Source of the DNA: Pogona vitticeps
Lineage: Eukaryota; Chordata; Lepidosauria; Squamata; Agamidae
Direction of reading: 5' to 3'
Length of the DNA: 64,000 nt
Assembly (NCBI RefSeq): GCF_051106095.1
Contig: NC_135783.1
Coordinates: forward strand, 193,272,947-193,336,946
Notes under the pieces: generated by a model
What the model saw: the letters and a program-made list of their open reading frames with translations, nothing else
Database searches by the model: none
Told to the model about the DNA's origin: nothing
Shown here: positions 25,785-36,200 of the stretch, in pieces
Layout of the letters: every line of letters begins with the position of its first letter
Position numbering within the stretch: position 1 is the first letter of the stretch
Position numbers and translations under genes: made by a program

Positions 25785-28700
25785 TACTAGTAGTAGTAGT
25801 TGTAGTTGTAGTTGTAGTTGTAGTTGTAGTTGTAGTTGTAGTTGTATAGGCTCTGATGCAGCCATCTGTGGTATCTGGAGAACATTTGGTCCGCCAGATG
25901 TTAGAGACGAAAACTCCTACCCAGATCTTGGGCTGTGACTCCTTCACAATTGGATATGCTATTTAGGGTTTATGGGAATTGCAGCCAAAGAACATCTGGA
26001 AGGCCCCATCTTCTTCAACATTGTTTGATACTATTTGTCACAGTTCAATTGCTTTGTTTTGATAAAAGAAAGAAAGTATTTTTCAATTGTCAGGGTCTTT
26101 GAAAAAGCCAACATGGTCAATTTTTGTCAAGTAATTTTTGCTGTGGCTTAATTTTCATACATCCTTTGTCCATTCTTTAGAAACGGAATCAGAAATGGAG
26201 GTCAGTTGAACCAGTGGTAAAACCGTCAACTTCAGAACAGCTGCACAGGGTTGATGCAGAGCAGAATTCGAATGAGAAAGAGAAGTAATAAGACAGTTCA
26301 TTTGAATTTTTTTCAATTACGGGAAATGAGTTTTGAGAAGTCATATTTCTGAGGACAGTAGTAAATCCCCCATAATTGAAGACCGATTTAAATATAGTGG
26401 CTTAAATATATAGGGAAGGACAATTGTATAAGCATCCCCCCACTGCTCCGGGAGCTCTCAATGCATGCCTGCTCTCATGCTGCTGGCAAGGTTGGTCTCA
26501 CAACCGATTGTGGGATTGATTGTGCCACAGTGGCCCTGCTAGAGTAGAGAACATTTACACAGTTAACAAATATAAGACAGGCTATTATAGATCACTAAAT
26601 CCTATGGTCTTGCTGAAATAAACACTATTGTATTATTTACGAGAACTGATAGGAAATTCATGTTGGGGGAAAAACCTATGGGATATAGAAGAAATCCATC
26701 ACAGACCTTACTTTTTAATTTCAATAATATTTCTTTTAGCTATAATTTAACTTTGCTTGTGCTAACTTTTACAAATGAGTTCAACAACAGGAGTATGGAC
26801 TAACCAATGTTCTCTTATTTGCTTTTCAGGGTTAGTTGTGTACCAGTACAGATAATGAACTCATTACCTACTATGCTGGTTAGGAAATGCAGCAGTTTAC
26901 TTGATCCAGGTTTGCAATGCAGACTCTGCTTGAAGAGTTTCTGCATTGGCCAGGTCACAAGATTCTTGCCATGTGAACACAAGGTAAATAAAAAAATGGT
27001 ATCTGGTTAAAGAGCTGCCTAGCATTATCTCCTCCTCCAATCCAGTTTGCACTGATTCAGTGGTGCTCTTCAGCAGAAGCAGTTCACACTTTCTATTGAC
27101 TCAAGCTGTAAAAATATAAAACAATTGTATATGCCTCTAACATTTAGTCTAAAAATTGACAGCTGCTGTAGCACCTTTTTTTGTTGTCTTTTTGCATTCA
27201 GGAACTGTTGTGCTATGGTATCTTGAGACATTTGGTCAGTTGCACAAAGGAAGATATGCTCAACTAGCTTGTAAACATTTCCCCAGGGTCAAAATATTCC
27301 TTGTTAGCCTTGTGTGTAGCCTGGCATGATACTTTTTGATTGTTTCCATTTATAGAATCTGAGTTTCCATGCATAAAATGATTTGTTAACTGCAATGCGA
27401 TACTGTACCAGTCACATGTGCTCCTTGTACATATGGCACAGGATATTTCCACATATGCATATGATGTCCAAAACCCTGTTGTTTCATGTAGTAAACAACA
27501 TTACAGGCCCAATTAAGCAATGAGGACTGGGTGAGTTAAATCCTCCGTTAAGTTCTATTGTTTCAAATGTTCTTACTTAATTGTGACCTACTTTAATATA
27601 GTCACAGCTACAGTAGGCCTATTCGAATCAGTGCGGTTTACGGAGAAGATGGCTTACTAAATCCCTACAGATTCAATAGGTCTGCTCTAGTTGTGACTTA
27701 CTATGCAAAGTAACAGGATTTCAGGCATTATTTCCAAAGATGTTGCTCTCATTTTTCAGATTTGCATGAAGGTTACCGTGTTTCACATCTGTTAAGAAAC
27801 TAGCTGTAGACCACACACTTGAGATGCAGTGGTTTACAGTCACCCCTAGGCATCCTCAGTTGAAGGACCTTGAGAGAGCAGAGCCCTAGTAGCCCGCTGC
27901 CAGAGCATGCAGCGCTTGACTATGCAGACCAATTGTCCAACTGAGTAGAAGGCATCTGATTCAGTGTTACATGGTTCATTGTTTAATGCTGGCCGGATTT
28001 TAATCAGTTTGTTACTGGAAATTATATTTCCCATTACTTTATACCCCCTTCCATGTTAGAATGTCCACCAAGACCATCTGGTCCAACCCACCATCTTTTC
28101 TGTGTAGCAGAGTTACTGCTTCCTGTTTCTTCCTCTTGTTTGGAACATAGACAGTTAATGTTCAAAACATTAGGGCTTTGTAGTGCTCATGCCTTAGTTA
28201 CATCCCATTTGGATCACTGTAACATACTCTATGTGGGGTTGCCTTTGAAGACGTCTCAGAAACTTCAGCTGGTGGAAAACTCTGCAGCCAGACTACTGAC
28301 TGGGGTTAGCTACAGGGAGCATGTAAGTACAGTGGTGCGTTGCTTAACGGGCACCTCATTTAACGACGAATCCGCATAGCGATTAAGTTTTTGCAATCGC
28401 TTTTGCGACCGCATTGCAATGATTTAGATAGGAAAAAATCACTTTGCGATGATCGGTAAGCTGTTTCGCTTACCGATTTTCGCATAGCAGTGTTTTCCTA
28501 ACAGCTGATTGGCGGTTCCAAAATGGCCGCCGGGTAAAAAAAATGGCCGCCCGCTGTGTTTTCGCGCCGATTCCTTGCTTACCGGGCAGTAAAAATGGCG
28601 GCCGTATGGAGGATTTTCACATAACGGTGAGTTTTTCGCCCATAGGAACGCATTAAACGGGTTTTAATGCATTCCTATAGGCTATTTTATTTTGCATAGC

Positions 28701-30203
28701 GACGAATCCACATAGCGATTTTTCCGGAACGGATTATCGTCGCTATGCAGGGCACCACTGTTACAAGAACTGCACTGGCTACCAGTCTGTTTCCAGGCCC
28801 AATTCAAAGTGCTGGTCATTACCTATAAAGCCCTATATAGCTTGGGTCCAGGCTACTTGAAGCACCATATCTCCCTATATGTGCCTTCTCGGTGATTTAA
28901 GATCAGCAGAGAAAACCCTCGTCTCGGTCCCATTGCCAGCACAAGCACAGCTGATGGGGACACTGGGGGGAGGGCCTTCTCTGTGGCACCTCCTAGGGTG
29001 GAACACTCTCCCTTGGGAGATCAGGATGGCCCCTTCCCTGTTACCCTTCTGAAAAAAGCTTAAGACCCATCTCTTCAAGCAGGCTTTTAATGATTACAAC
29101 TGAATCCCTGAACCCTATTTCAGGAAATAATTTTAATCTTTTCCATGTCTTAATGTTTTAATCTTTTAATGTAATTTTTAAAACATATATTGTTTAATTT
29201 ATCTTTTAATATTTCACTTACTGTGTTTTTAAATTGTGTGAATTTTTTAATGTTGTGAGCCACTTTGGGTCCCTTGTTGGGAGAAATGCGACATGGAAAT
29301 AAAATTAATAATAATAATAGCTTGTAAGACAAAAGATCTTATGAACACCATCATCAATATTTGGAAAGCATCACCTCAGTCAATAAATTTATTTAAGAAC
29401 TTCATGACTATTTAAGTGTATTGATTTGCAGCAGTTAGTTCCATTTGAGCTAATGCATTTTCCACAGTAAATTAGCCTGTGCAGGCTTAATTCTCCTGAG
29501 ATAAGTAGATCTGCATCAGTATTATTCCAGTGAGACCATGTATGTTATGCTTGATTTTCTCTAATGGGGGAGGTGAATCCTGCCTCATTACAAGTAATGT
29601 GTTGGTGCTCTTGCTCATAAGAATTGATTAAAATTGTATTCAGTTGGGAAACAAATGTCTTTTGATGAAAATTTTACCAAGGTACAGTCCCTTATGCGTG
29701 TGTTTTCTCAGTTCCACAGGAATTGCATTGACCACTGGTTGCACAAGGAAAATGCATGCCCTATTGATGGACAAACGGTGTATAATCCATTAACCTGGGA
29801 GATGGTACCAAGAAAAGACAAAGCAAATTTGTTAGCACCTAAAGCAAAGAACAGTCCTACAAAGCAGACTGAGCAGCAGCTTTTTATACCGGGGACAGGA
29901 TTGCTTGCCAAGCAAATGAAGCCTGGCCATATTGCTGAAAAGACACAAACTAGCCCTCAAGGATACCATAACAAGAACGTTCCCTTAGAGTGTGAGCAGA
30001 ATTTAACACTGAATGGCATCAGTTACACTTCTGCTGGAGACTCTGTCCCTAATCTGTACAGCACTCAGAAGGCTAGAAGTTTGAAGTTTTCTAGGTATGT
30101 TAAAGGTTTGGTCCTTATTCCAAAACCAGATGCTAATGTGTTTATGCAGAAATCAGTTGGCACTGGCTTGAGAGGTTTATCTGTATATGGAAATACAGGC
30201 TAA
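12647..30203 (+). CDS. ZSWIM2: ZSWIM2, zinc finger SWIM-type E3 ubiquitin ligase (whole coding span, 9 exons)
   Basis: Nine exons with GT/AG borders join in frame into 524 codons plus stop. Domains in order: SWIM finger C61-x-C63...C73-x-H75; first RING C145-x2-C148, C162, C166, H171, C174, C193-x2-C196; ZZ finger C233-x2-C236, C245, C248-x2-C251, C257-x2-C260, H266, H269; second RING C340-x2-C343, C358, H360, H363, C366, C377 and D380. This SWIM-RING-ZZ-RING order is specific to ZSWIM2 (MEX), known in mammals as a testis-enriched ubiquitin ligase that works with UbcH5-type E2s and promotes death-receptor apoptosis. The order and conserved blocks such as [10 protein letters not shown] and LGIPCNNC match remembered human ZSWIM2. 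Human is about 633 residues; the shortfall is in the tail after the second RING. The start is the ATG at 12647, inside a CpG island. The gene converges on FAM171B. No frame break is seen. Confidence 0.93.
13545..13850 (-). repeat. L2-like LINE fragment
   Basis: In minus orientation the stretch runs from a diagnostic aaggtctttgcctgcttagg-type segment to a cagggcagctggcc / cctgcctttttcctt tail, a pattern seen in lizard L2-like LINEs. It lies in ZSWIM2 intron 1. Confidence 0.45.
13930..14017 (+). repeat. LINE 3' tail with (aaat)n
   Basis: gtgtgggcggcatataagtt followed by repeated aaataaat marks the 3' end of an L2/CR1-like LINE. Confidence 0.55.
14018..15684. other. ZSWIM2 intron 1, remainder
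   Basis: No coding exon, RNA gene or clear repeat was recognised here, except a poly-G run near 14866. Confidence 0.5.
15685..15761 (+). CDS. ZSWIM2: ZSWIM2 coding exon 2 (SWIM finger)
   Basis: The acceptor AG ends at 15684 and the donor GT is at 15762. The translation [11 protein letters not shown]...DLCKHICW carries the CxC...CxH zinc ligands of the SWIM domain. It begins in phase 0 exactly where exon 1 ends and leaves two bases of the Trp-78 codon. This exon is too short to stand out as an ORF and was found by reading the splice sites. Confidence 0.9.
15888..16110 (+). repeat. tRNA-derived SINE in intron 2
   Basis: The tRNA-like part gctgagtggttcaggtatct ... gaaattcaatttcc is followed by the body ttggaaaaccctgaaaagcg and a decayed tail. 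It belongs to the same family as the SINE at 436. Confidence 0.65.
16475..16630. mobile_element. Decayed hAT-type MITE
   Basis: gaatgtatgggcctctagat at the left and atatctggaagggcaatgtt at the right resemble an inverted pair from a lizard MITE whose ends read tggccctccagatgtt. It is old and diverged. Confidence 0.35.
16993..17033 (+). CDS. ZSWIM2: ZSWIM2 coding exon 3 (41-bp microexon)
   Basis: A poly-C/poly-pyrimidine tract at about 16963-16978 precedes the acceptor (AG at 16991-16992), and a near-perfect donor GTAAGT starts at 17034. The single first base completes Trp-78. The peptide [13 protein letters not shown] matches the conserved block that follows the SWIM finger in human ZSWIM2. 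Confidence 0.9.
17374..17587 (+). CDS. ZSWIM2: ZSWIM2 coding exon 4 (first half of RING 1)
   Basis: The acceptor is tatag and the donor GTGAGT at 17588. It encodes residues 92-162 plus two bases of codon 163. [13 protein letters not shown] supplies the first RING cysteine pair (C145, C148), and C162 follows near the exon end. The linker [11 protein letters not shown] is near-identical to remembered human sequence. Confidence 0.93.
17722..17941 (-). repeat. tRNA-derived SINE, minus orientation
   Basis: tcaagtagattcaaacttat then ggtgacctttctcagggttt is the reverse of the lizard SINE body, ending near the inverted tRNA-like head (ctcccgagctgg). It lies in ZSWIM2 intron 4. Confidence 0.55.
18610..18861 (+). 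CDS. ZSWIM2: ZSWIM2 coding exon 5 (rest of RING 1, start of ZZ)
   Basis: The exon begins with one base that completes Arg-163 and ends two bases into Lys-247, with donor [21 protein letters not shown] gives C166, H171 and C174, and CPLCRE gives C193 and C196. It continues through [10 protein letters not shown] to CNNC (C233, C236) and C245 of the ZZ finger. Confidence 0.93.
18862..20843. other. ZSWIM2 intron 5
   Basis: The intron holds a partial tRNA-derived SINE at about 20045-20168 (gaactcaggagatctgggtt head). Otherwise it is AT-rich with nothing recognised. Confidence 0.5.
20844..20928 (+). CDS. ZSWIM2: ZSWIM2 coding exon 6 (ZZ finger core)
   Basis: The acceptor follows a T-rich tract (tttttaattttgttccag) and the donor is GTACAG at 20929. 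The peptide [20 protein letters not shown] then SHNFAFRE supplies C248, C251, C257, C260, H266 and H269 of a ZZ-type zinc finger. It ends in phase 0. Confidence 0.92.
21143..21620. mobile_element. TA-flanked MITE, copy A (Tc1/mariner-like)
   Basis: Termini CAGTGGTGCCTCGC and its inverse GCGAGGCACCACTG are flanked by TA on both sides. The interior includes cgatcgc motifs and a palindromic core ggaacgcattaaacactgtt / taatgtgttccaatgg. Copies B-E are at 23383, 24311, 28330 and 50096. A TA duplication with short terminal inverted repeats suggests Tc1/mariner mobilisation; no transposase is present. Confidence 0.85.
22128..22470 (+). repeat. Sauria SINE inserted in the L1
   Basis: It runs from gggacgcggtggagctgcgg through gtgagctcctgtcgcttgcc and gagtagataaataggtacca to gagtcagacacaactggact and the tail cctttacctttacct. 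It is full length and in sense orientation. Confidence 0.85.
22708..22938 (-). mobile_element. Bov-B (RTE) LINE 3' end, inserted in the L1
   Basis: The minus-strand frame encodes the Bov-B C-terminus: [20 protein letters not shown], then RQRMRWLDS and [13 protein letters not shown]. It ends in an (aac)n-type tail (ttgttgttg on the plus strand). A 9-base duplication, agaactatt, flanks it at 22699-22707 and 22939-22947. The element is 5'-truncated, as usual for LINEs. Confidence 0.9.
23383..23800. mobile_element. TA-flanked MITE, copy B
   Basis: Termini cagtcgtgccccgc and gcaaggcaccactg, flanked by TA at 23381 and 23801. It has the same palindromic core (ggaacgcattaagcgggttt / taatgcgtttcaatggg). 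This is a more diverged subfamily than copy A. Inserted in the L1. Confidence 0.8.
24311..24746. mobile_element. TA-flanked MITE, copy C
   Basis: Termini cagtggtgcctcgc and gcgaggcgccactg, with TA at 24309 and 24747. The interior is close to copy A (cgaaatcgcatagcgatccg). Inserted in the L1, so younger than it. Confidence 0.85.
25694..25845. repeat. Trinucleotide microsatellite (AAT)n/(ATT)n/(AGT)n/(TTG)n
   Basis: A run of aat units passes through an inversion point into att units, then tac/tag units and a tgtagt array. It lies at the 3' end of the L1. The poly-Asn and poly-Tyr frames on the minus strand are only translations of the repeat. Confidence 0.95.
25856..26015. mobile_element. hAT-type MITE, decayed
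   Basis: gatgcagccatctgtggtat / catttggtccgccagatgtt at the left and agaacatctggaaggcccca at the right form an inverted pair of the lizard MITE family with tggccctccagatgtt ends. It ends about 165 bases before ZSWIM2 exon 7. Confidence 0.35.
26181..26284 (+). CDS. ZSWIM2: ZSWIM2 coding exon 7 (linker)
   Basis: The acceptor is cattctttag and the donor GTAATA at 26285. It opens with [10 protein letters not shown], matching the human linker after the ZZ finger, then runs into a poorly conserved hydrophilic stretch ending NEKE. If the donor were skipped, a stop would follow within one codon. Confidence 0.86.
26830..26983 (+). CDS. ZSWIM2: ZSWIM2 coding exon 8 (start of RING 2)
   Basis: The acceptor is tgcttttcag and the donor GTAAAT at 26984. 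It encodes residues 310-361. [20 protein letters not shown] then HK gives C340, C343, C358 and H360 of the second RING. The exon ends in phase 0. Confidence 0.92.
27506..27745. repeat. Palindromic lizard repeat (agtaggcccattgaatcaa type), two adjoining pieces
   Basis: tacagtaggcctattcgaat and gattcaataggtctgctcta are inverted versions of one another around a short centre, ending in acttactatgcaaagtaaca-type arms. Related copies occur at 31190, 49870, 52180 and 53150. Confidence 0.55.
28050..29320 (+). mobile_element. L2/CR1-like LINE 3' part, split by a MITE
   Basis: The first part (28050-28327) encodes [20 protein letters not shown] and [10 protein letters not shown]. After the MITE insertion it continues (28763 onwards) with [20 protein letters not shown] and [11 protein letters not shown]. 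These are the C-terminal RT-downstream motifs of the L2/CR1 clade. The 3' end has gtgagccactttgggtccct and an (aat)n tail. It carries stops and lies in intron 8, sense to ZSWIM2. Confidence 0.8.
28330..28760. mobile_element. TA-flanked MITE, copy D
   Basis: Termini cagtggtgcgttgc and gcagggcaccactg; TA precedes the left end and the right flank reads TT, so one flank base has changed. The interior includes ggaacgcattaaacgggttt and taatgcattcctatagg. It interrupts an L2-like LINE. Confidence 0.8.
29712..30203 (+). CDS. ZSWIM2: ZSWIM2 coding exon 9 (end of RING 2, tail, stop)
   Basis: The acceptor is tgttttctcag. [19 protein letters not shown] closes the second RING with H363, C366, C377 and an Asp (D380) where the last Cys would stand; human also has CPID here as I recall. 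YNPLTW and FIPGTGL are conserved motifs after the RING. The C-terminal tail is low in recognisable domains and about 100 residues shorter than in human. The stop is TAA at 30201-30203. Confidence 0.93.
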   Translation, partial: FHRNCIDHWLHKENACPIDGQTVYNPLTWEMVPRKDKANLLAPKAKNSPTKQTEQQLFIPGTGLLAKQMKPGHIAEKTQTSPQGYHNKNVPLECEQNLTLNGISYTSAGDSVPNLYSTQKARSLKFSRYVKGLVLIPKPDANVFMQKSVGTGLRGLSVYGNTG

Positions 30204-33200
30204 AATATACAGTATCATACATTTGCTTGGGGTCAGGATGCAAGCTTTGGTTCAGCAGGTCCAGACAAATGATGGATGCTTTTCAACATTTAAAAGTCTC
30301 AACTAGCAGAACCTTTTAATCTTAGTGTATCAACTGTAATTATTTTGGTGACATGATGCTTGCATTTATTTCCATTAATATATAAATTTGTAAGGGTAAA
30401 AAAACCTGATTATAATTTATGATCATTGAGACTGTTAAACTGTTGTCCTGGTTCTAATTCTGCCGTTTATAACTCCTAAACTAGGTACAGGAATGATTGC
30501 TGCTTACGTATATAGGTCTGCAGCCTGACTCTGCAACTAACATAGTTTATGTCTACTCCTTTTTTTTCTTTTCAATTTTGAAATTCCACACAGAAGCTGT
30601 TCAGAAATGAATAACAGAGCTGGCTGAATCCTCCTCTCCAAAAGCAGTATTTGTAAAAATAAAAAAAAAATAAAAATGGTCTGCAGTGTTGAATTGGTCA
30701 TTTCCTTGTACCAAGTTTCAATCAAAAGGCACACTGTGGATAAAAGAACTTAAAAAAATCTACCGTGCTTGAGTAAGCATGTTTGAAGCAAAGATTCAGA
30801 GCCTGTAATAACCTGTAACTGCATAATAGAAAATACTTGAGCTGTAATTTTTATCCTTTTACCTTGAATTGCGAAATATGATGTTCTTGTGCAAACATGT
30901 AGGTATGATGCAAGAGAGGAACTGTGCCAGAACATTCTTGGAACTCAAGCTTGGCATTTATGATCTTGCTGTATTGGTTGTCACGTTGCTACTCAGTTAT
31001 TGCATAATCATTTAAAACAAATGAATTTCATTTGCATATCTAATTTTGCCGTATTTATACTGGTAAATGCAGGCCCTGAAAAAATAGAAAGCTAGTTGAT
31101 AACATCTTTATTATTCATAGAAACAAAGTAAAATAAATGAAAACCCTAATTTTCTGCAAAAGGAAGTTGCTCTTTTAATTTACAATGGCCAAAATCCTAT
31201 TGTTTCAGTAAAGTGTACTAGAGTAAGCTCTGTATCAAATGGGGGATTTAGTGAGTCAGTGCCTTGGTAAATTCTCCTAATGGAATACAATGAAGAACTT
31301 CTAGGGTTCTTTATCACTGTCAGTAGTGGATTGTCCGGAAATCCTAGCGAGTATCTTATTGCTCATTCCAGGATGTTTAGGTTGAGAGCTGATAAAAATA
31401 GATGCCAGTATTTGAGAAGGCTGGTACCTGTATTTTATTCCAGCTTTATCATGATTTCCCAGATTTCTTTCTGTTGCAAAAGCTATTGGATTATTACATA
31501 CAAATTCTTATTTCACATTTAACAATTATTAATTCAGCTCTAAACTGTCCTGTTCATTGACTAAGCAGTGATTTTTGCCTTTTTAAATTAAGTATCTACA
31601 TGTCATCCTGGATGGCAGGTACCACTAACATCTGGAGTGGTTTCAAACACAAGAGTTAGAATTGTAGTTAGAAACTAGGATATAGTTATGGTTAGCTCAA
31701 CACTTTTGCTGCACATTTGTGAGCTTCCCTTCCTTTCTTACTGAGGGGACTTTGCCATTTTCAAGCCAAAATGTTTCAGTTTGCAAGAACAATTATAGGC
31801 CTCTTCTCTGTTATAGGCCACCATTTTAGCAATGCTGTAGTGCCTCATTTTCTTTTACATCTACTTGGTATTGACTGTAGAGTTCACATGAAATATTCAG
31901 AGCAAGATGGATGCAAAAGTGAACACCTTTTAAAAAGCATTTCAGTGCTCTATAGAAATTCCTTCAGCCCCACCATGTACCAAATTGTCACTAACAATTT
32001 CTTTAAAGCCGGGCTGGGTGGGGGGGAGGGATAGATTTATTTACTGTTTAGAGTCAGTTCACAATGTCATGTTCCTGGATTATGTGCAGTGATACAACTG
32101 CATGGAGAAATGTTAGCATGAACTGTGTTGAACACGTCAACAGTTTTCTGTGATGGTAATACTAAAATTAAGTCAGGTCACAGAAATGGTTGCCAGCACC
32201 TACAGGTTGAACGAGTGATAATTCCACCATTATCAAATACTATATTTGGCTAATTTTCAGGAAGTTACTTTTTTTGAAGAAAAAAACAACTTATACTTTC
32301 CTATTCCTGAATTCCAGCTACCAGCTTTTCTTTTGTAGTATCAAAGAGTAAATGACAACACAGAGATCTGTATACAGCTTCCTGTGATTAAAAAACCAAA
32401 CCCTAAGGCAGGATAGGTAGTATATTTGAACAAATTAGATTTACTTTCCATGAGAAGAATCCATTGCTAATTAAAGTACAAGATGCATGCTTACCCAATT
32501 TGGATATTTTAATCAATAAAATTATTCAAGGATCACAAAAGCCAAGAGGAAGTTTTTAAAATTATTTTATTTCATGAACTCTTCCAACATCTTACAAATT
32601 TGAGAAGCACTATAGCACTAGATCCATGAGTACCATAGTACATGCACAAACATGAAAAGCCACCCGTGACAGAATAGAAAAACAATGTAGGCACACTTTT
32701 TAAAAGGGTCTCAGCACTTTTGAAAATAATATCGTTGGGATGAAGATCAAACGGAATTCAAACTGTGTGGCAGTGGAGTGCTTGTTCTTCATATTTACAG
32801 TTGAAATCTAGTAACAAGTAAACAGTGCAGTCTTAGGAATACTCTTAGGCTGAAGCTGACCTTTTTGGGAGGCATGTGTGTTCCTGGATGCTGAAAGCAG
32901 CAGCTCTGCAGTATTCCTCACGTTCTTCCCCCTTCACAGCTAGCACTACAAACAATGGTGGTTCGTGCCTGTTGGAGGAGTTTCTACACCTTACATACGT
33001 GTGTGGATTGCTAATGCTAAACAGCAATGATGTACAAGAAAGCCAACGCCTTCTTTCTTCTGGGTATTAATTGGTCATGCAGGCTGGCCGATGTATAATT
33101 CAGAACAGTTATCTATAGCTGGATTGCTGCCTCTGGCCGCAAAACCTGTGGAGGTGGCTGCAGCTGCAGTGCTAGCACCCTGACAGGCAGTGGGCCAGGA

Positions 33201-36200
33201 TCCGGGGCAGCTGGCACTGGTGGCAACAGGCCAGGCCAAGCTATAGGTAGTGGCGGAGGTTGAGCACAACTGGAGGCAGATCCATGCTCGGAATTCCCTC
33301 TTTTGTTGCCACTTCTGCCACCGCCTGCTGGGTTGGGGTTTTGGTTTGGTTTTTTGGGAAGGTTGGGTACTTGGGTTCAAAAAGGTTCACCATGACTGCT
33401 ATAGACATCTACCTTTCTACCAGGTCAGCTCCACTGAAATAAGACGGGCTTTATTCCAAGTAGGTGTGTATAATAGGACTGCACTGACACCATGGACAGA
33501 ATAAAAAGATTTCTTCAATGAGCTGCTAACATGTAAAAATACCCTTTTTAAAAACAAGGATTCTGCGTTTGCCAAACTACAATAAACTGTTGTGCTTTAA
33601 AATTGTAGAACAGTGAATCACCAAGTGAAAAAAACATACAAATATTTGACAGATCTTTCATCTGCAAAATCCTGTTCAAGTTTCAGTTGGTAAAATTGAT
33701 CGATATAAAATTTCAAAATGTTATGAACCTTAGGAATTATTTCAGAAATATTCATTATGAAATGATGGACTATAAAGGGGTGGGATGGCTTCAGTTGCTC
33801 GCCATCATTAATGCTTCAACGTTCCTTAAAAATATAAAAGAGCAAATTTTAAATAAACGTTTTCTGGCCAAAAATTATTTTATAATTCCAAATGTTAGAA
33901 TGTTTAGCCTATCTGAACCCAACAAATCTCTTTACATGTCACTCATTAAGGCTGCAATCCCAGCATAAACTTGAATTCACTGGATTGTTCCTGCCCTCAC
34001 CCCCACCAAGATAATGTTGAAACCATCTTCCGGTGAACATTTTATTCAGACTCCAAGGTCAGTATCAGAGAGCTAGCTTCTACAGATGCAACAATTAAGT
34101 GTCATACTTTTTTCTGGAGTGTTCCACTAAGCAGCAGGTGGTGGTACAGGTATTTTTGGAAGAAAACAATAACCAAATCACAAACAAATAACAGAGATAT
34201 TGCCAACAAAATATGCTTATAATTAAACTTGGATTTGTGGAATATATTACGACAATGAAATTGTTATGAAATGTTTTCAATCCAATGACCAGCAAATAAA
34301 CTAGCTGGAAACCAGGTCCAGAAACGTGGACCTGTAAAGATGGCAAACAACACATTTATAGCTGCTGCCACCTCAAGAAGATCATGTAAGAAATAGGACA
34401 TGATCTGAATGCTCATCACATATCAGAGACTGTGCTCACATATATGTATATTCTTGTAGCAGTATTACCATTTCATGCAGATGATTTGGGTCACTTCTTA
34501 TATAGAAACAATTAGGTATGTGTTTGTATAACCTTATTACTAAGTAATGCAACAATTGTTAGTTGCTTACTTCAACATAAAGCAATTAAAGGCTTATTGC
34601 TTTTAATGCATTTTATTTACTATTCTTTTGTCCACCCCTTAATCTTCTGCTTAGTCACACAGAATTTTTACAGGTGGAGCAAAATCTATTATTTTACCTA
34701 CCACAAGCTGATGCGTTTATTTCATAGCAATTTCAGCAACCCTAATCATTCCATGTGTTTGTTTCTAAGCATTTCTGTGTTGAGCATATGAATGCAAAGA
34801 CCAATAAAGTAGCCTTATGGATGTAGAAAACCAGCATGTCAGAGAGAGAGAAAAAAAATACCAATAGCCTTACCATTGCACAGAAAGCCTTCCTTATGAG
34901 GAACATTCCTGCTCACCTCCAAGCCCAATATAATCTAGGAAAAACTCAAGAAAGAATCCCAATAATGCCACCCTGCAGAAAGTTCCACCACATTGGGTTC
35001 GATCCTGTTCTGCTGGTCGGAGTGCTCCTGAGCACAGCTCCTGCTCAGTATGCTATTCACTGCTGGGGAAAAGGGGAATAGGTTTTTTTGCCAACTGTCC
35101 TCTTCTCCTCCAGCCCCGAAATCCAGCCACCCTCCCACAAACACACTGTTTGTGTGAAACACACTGAAAATTCCCTCTGACCCTTTGGGAGAGGAAAATT
35201 AGCAACAGTCATATCTTGCTCTATTTGGCCACACAAGACGTTTTGCTAAATGAGGGTTTCTGTAGGAGAGAACTCCAGTTCTTTGTGTCCAATTGGACTT
35301 ACATCCTTGCAGAACATGAAAAGTTGCTTTTCAAAGAAATGAATGCAAAGACAGGCAAAAGCCACCAACACCTCCTCTTAACACTGCTAGTTATGGATGG
35401 CTTTAGCCTTCATTATATTCTTAATTCCCTAAATTCTGCTCCCTGGTAAGGATTGCAACCTGATATATAGAATATCCATATACAACCAATAAGGAAGCTT
35501 TTGAATATGTTAGCACTGTAGGATCAAAACCAAGAATATGTGATGAATTTCCTATCTCTATGCAAACAATGCTGGCCCATTTTACCCCAAACCCTACAAG
35601 AAAATCCCTTCTAGACTAAGTCATGTCTCTTTAATACATGCATATTTCCATTAGATATACTGTGCCACATTTTGACAGGTATGTTCCTGTTCTGACCCAA
35701 TAAGGGTAAGCCAAGTACAGAAACAGTATTCAACATGAATATTGTCTTTTGCCCTAGTTTCCTCTGTGTTAGGAGGGGTCCAAGAATCTACTTTTGCAAG
35801 CCCGAGAGTTTGGAATGATGTTCTGCTTTTTTCTTCCTTGAAAGGAAAGCCCACCATTCTGTGCTACGCCTTTCGAAAAAGACTGGCCCTGTGAAGGTTT
35901 CTGTTTCTGATGTACCCCACAGAACTCCTTTGGGCAAAGCAGCTTCTTGGATCCCAGTTCTAAAATTTTAATAACAGACCTGTTGCTTAAATTGAACATA
36001 TCATTTTTGCCCAGCAAAACATGGCTATTGCTTCAAAGATTCTGTCCGGCTTTCTAAAGTTAAAGAGTAAATGGAGTTTTTAATAATTATTTGCATGCAA
36101 TATTCCAACAATGAGACAAATGGCACTCCGCTTTTCTCTCGCCCGCCCCCAGAAAAAGGGGACAAAATCCAATGTTTTACAGCAATTTTTTTGGCTAACA

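Noticed and set aside
25498-25947. Long minus-strand frames rich in Asn, Tyr, Ile and Leu
   Set aside because: They are translations of the trinucleotide microsatellite.
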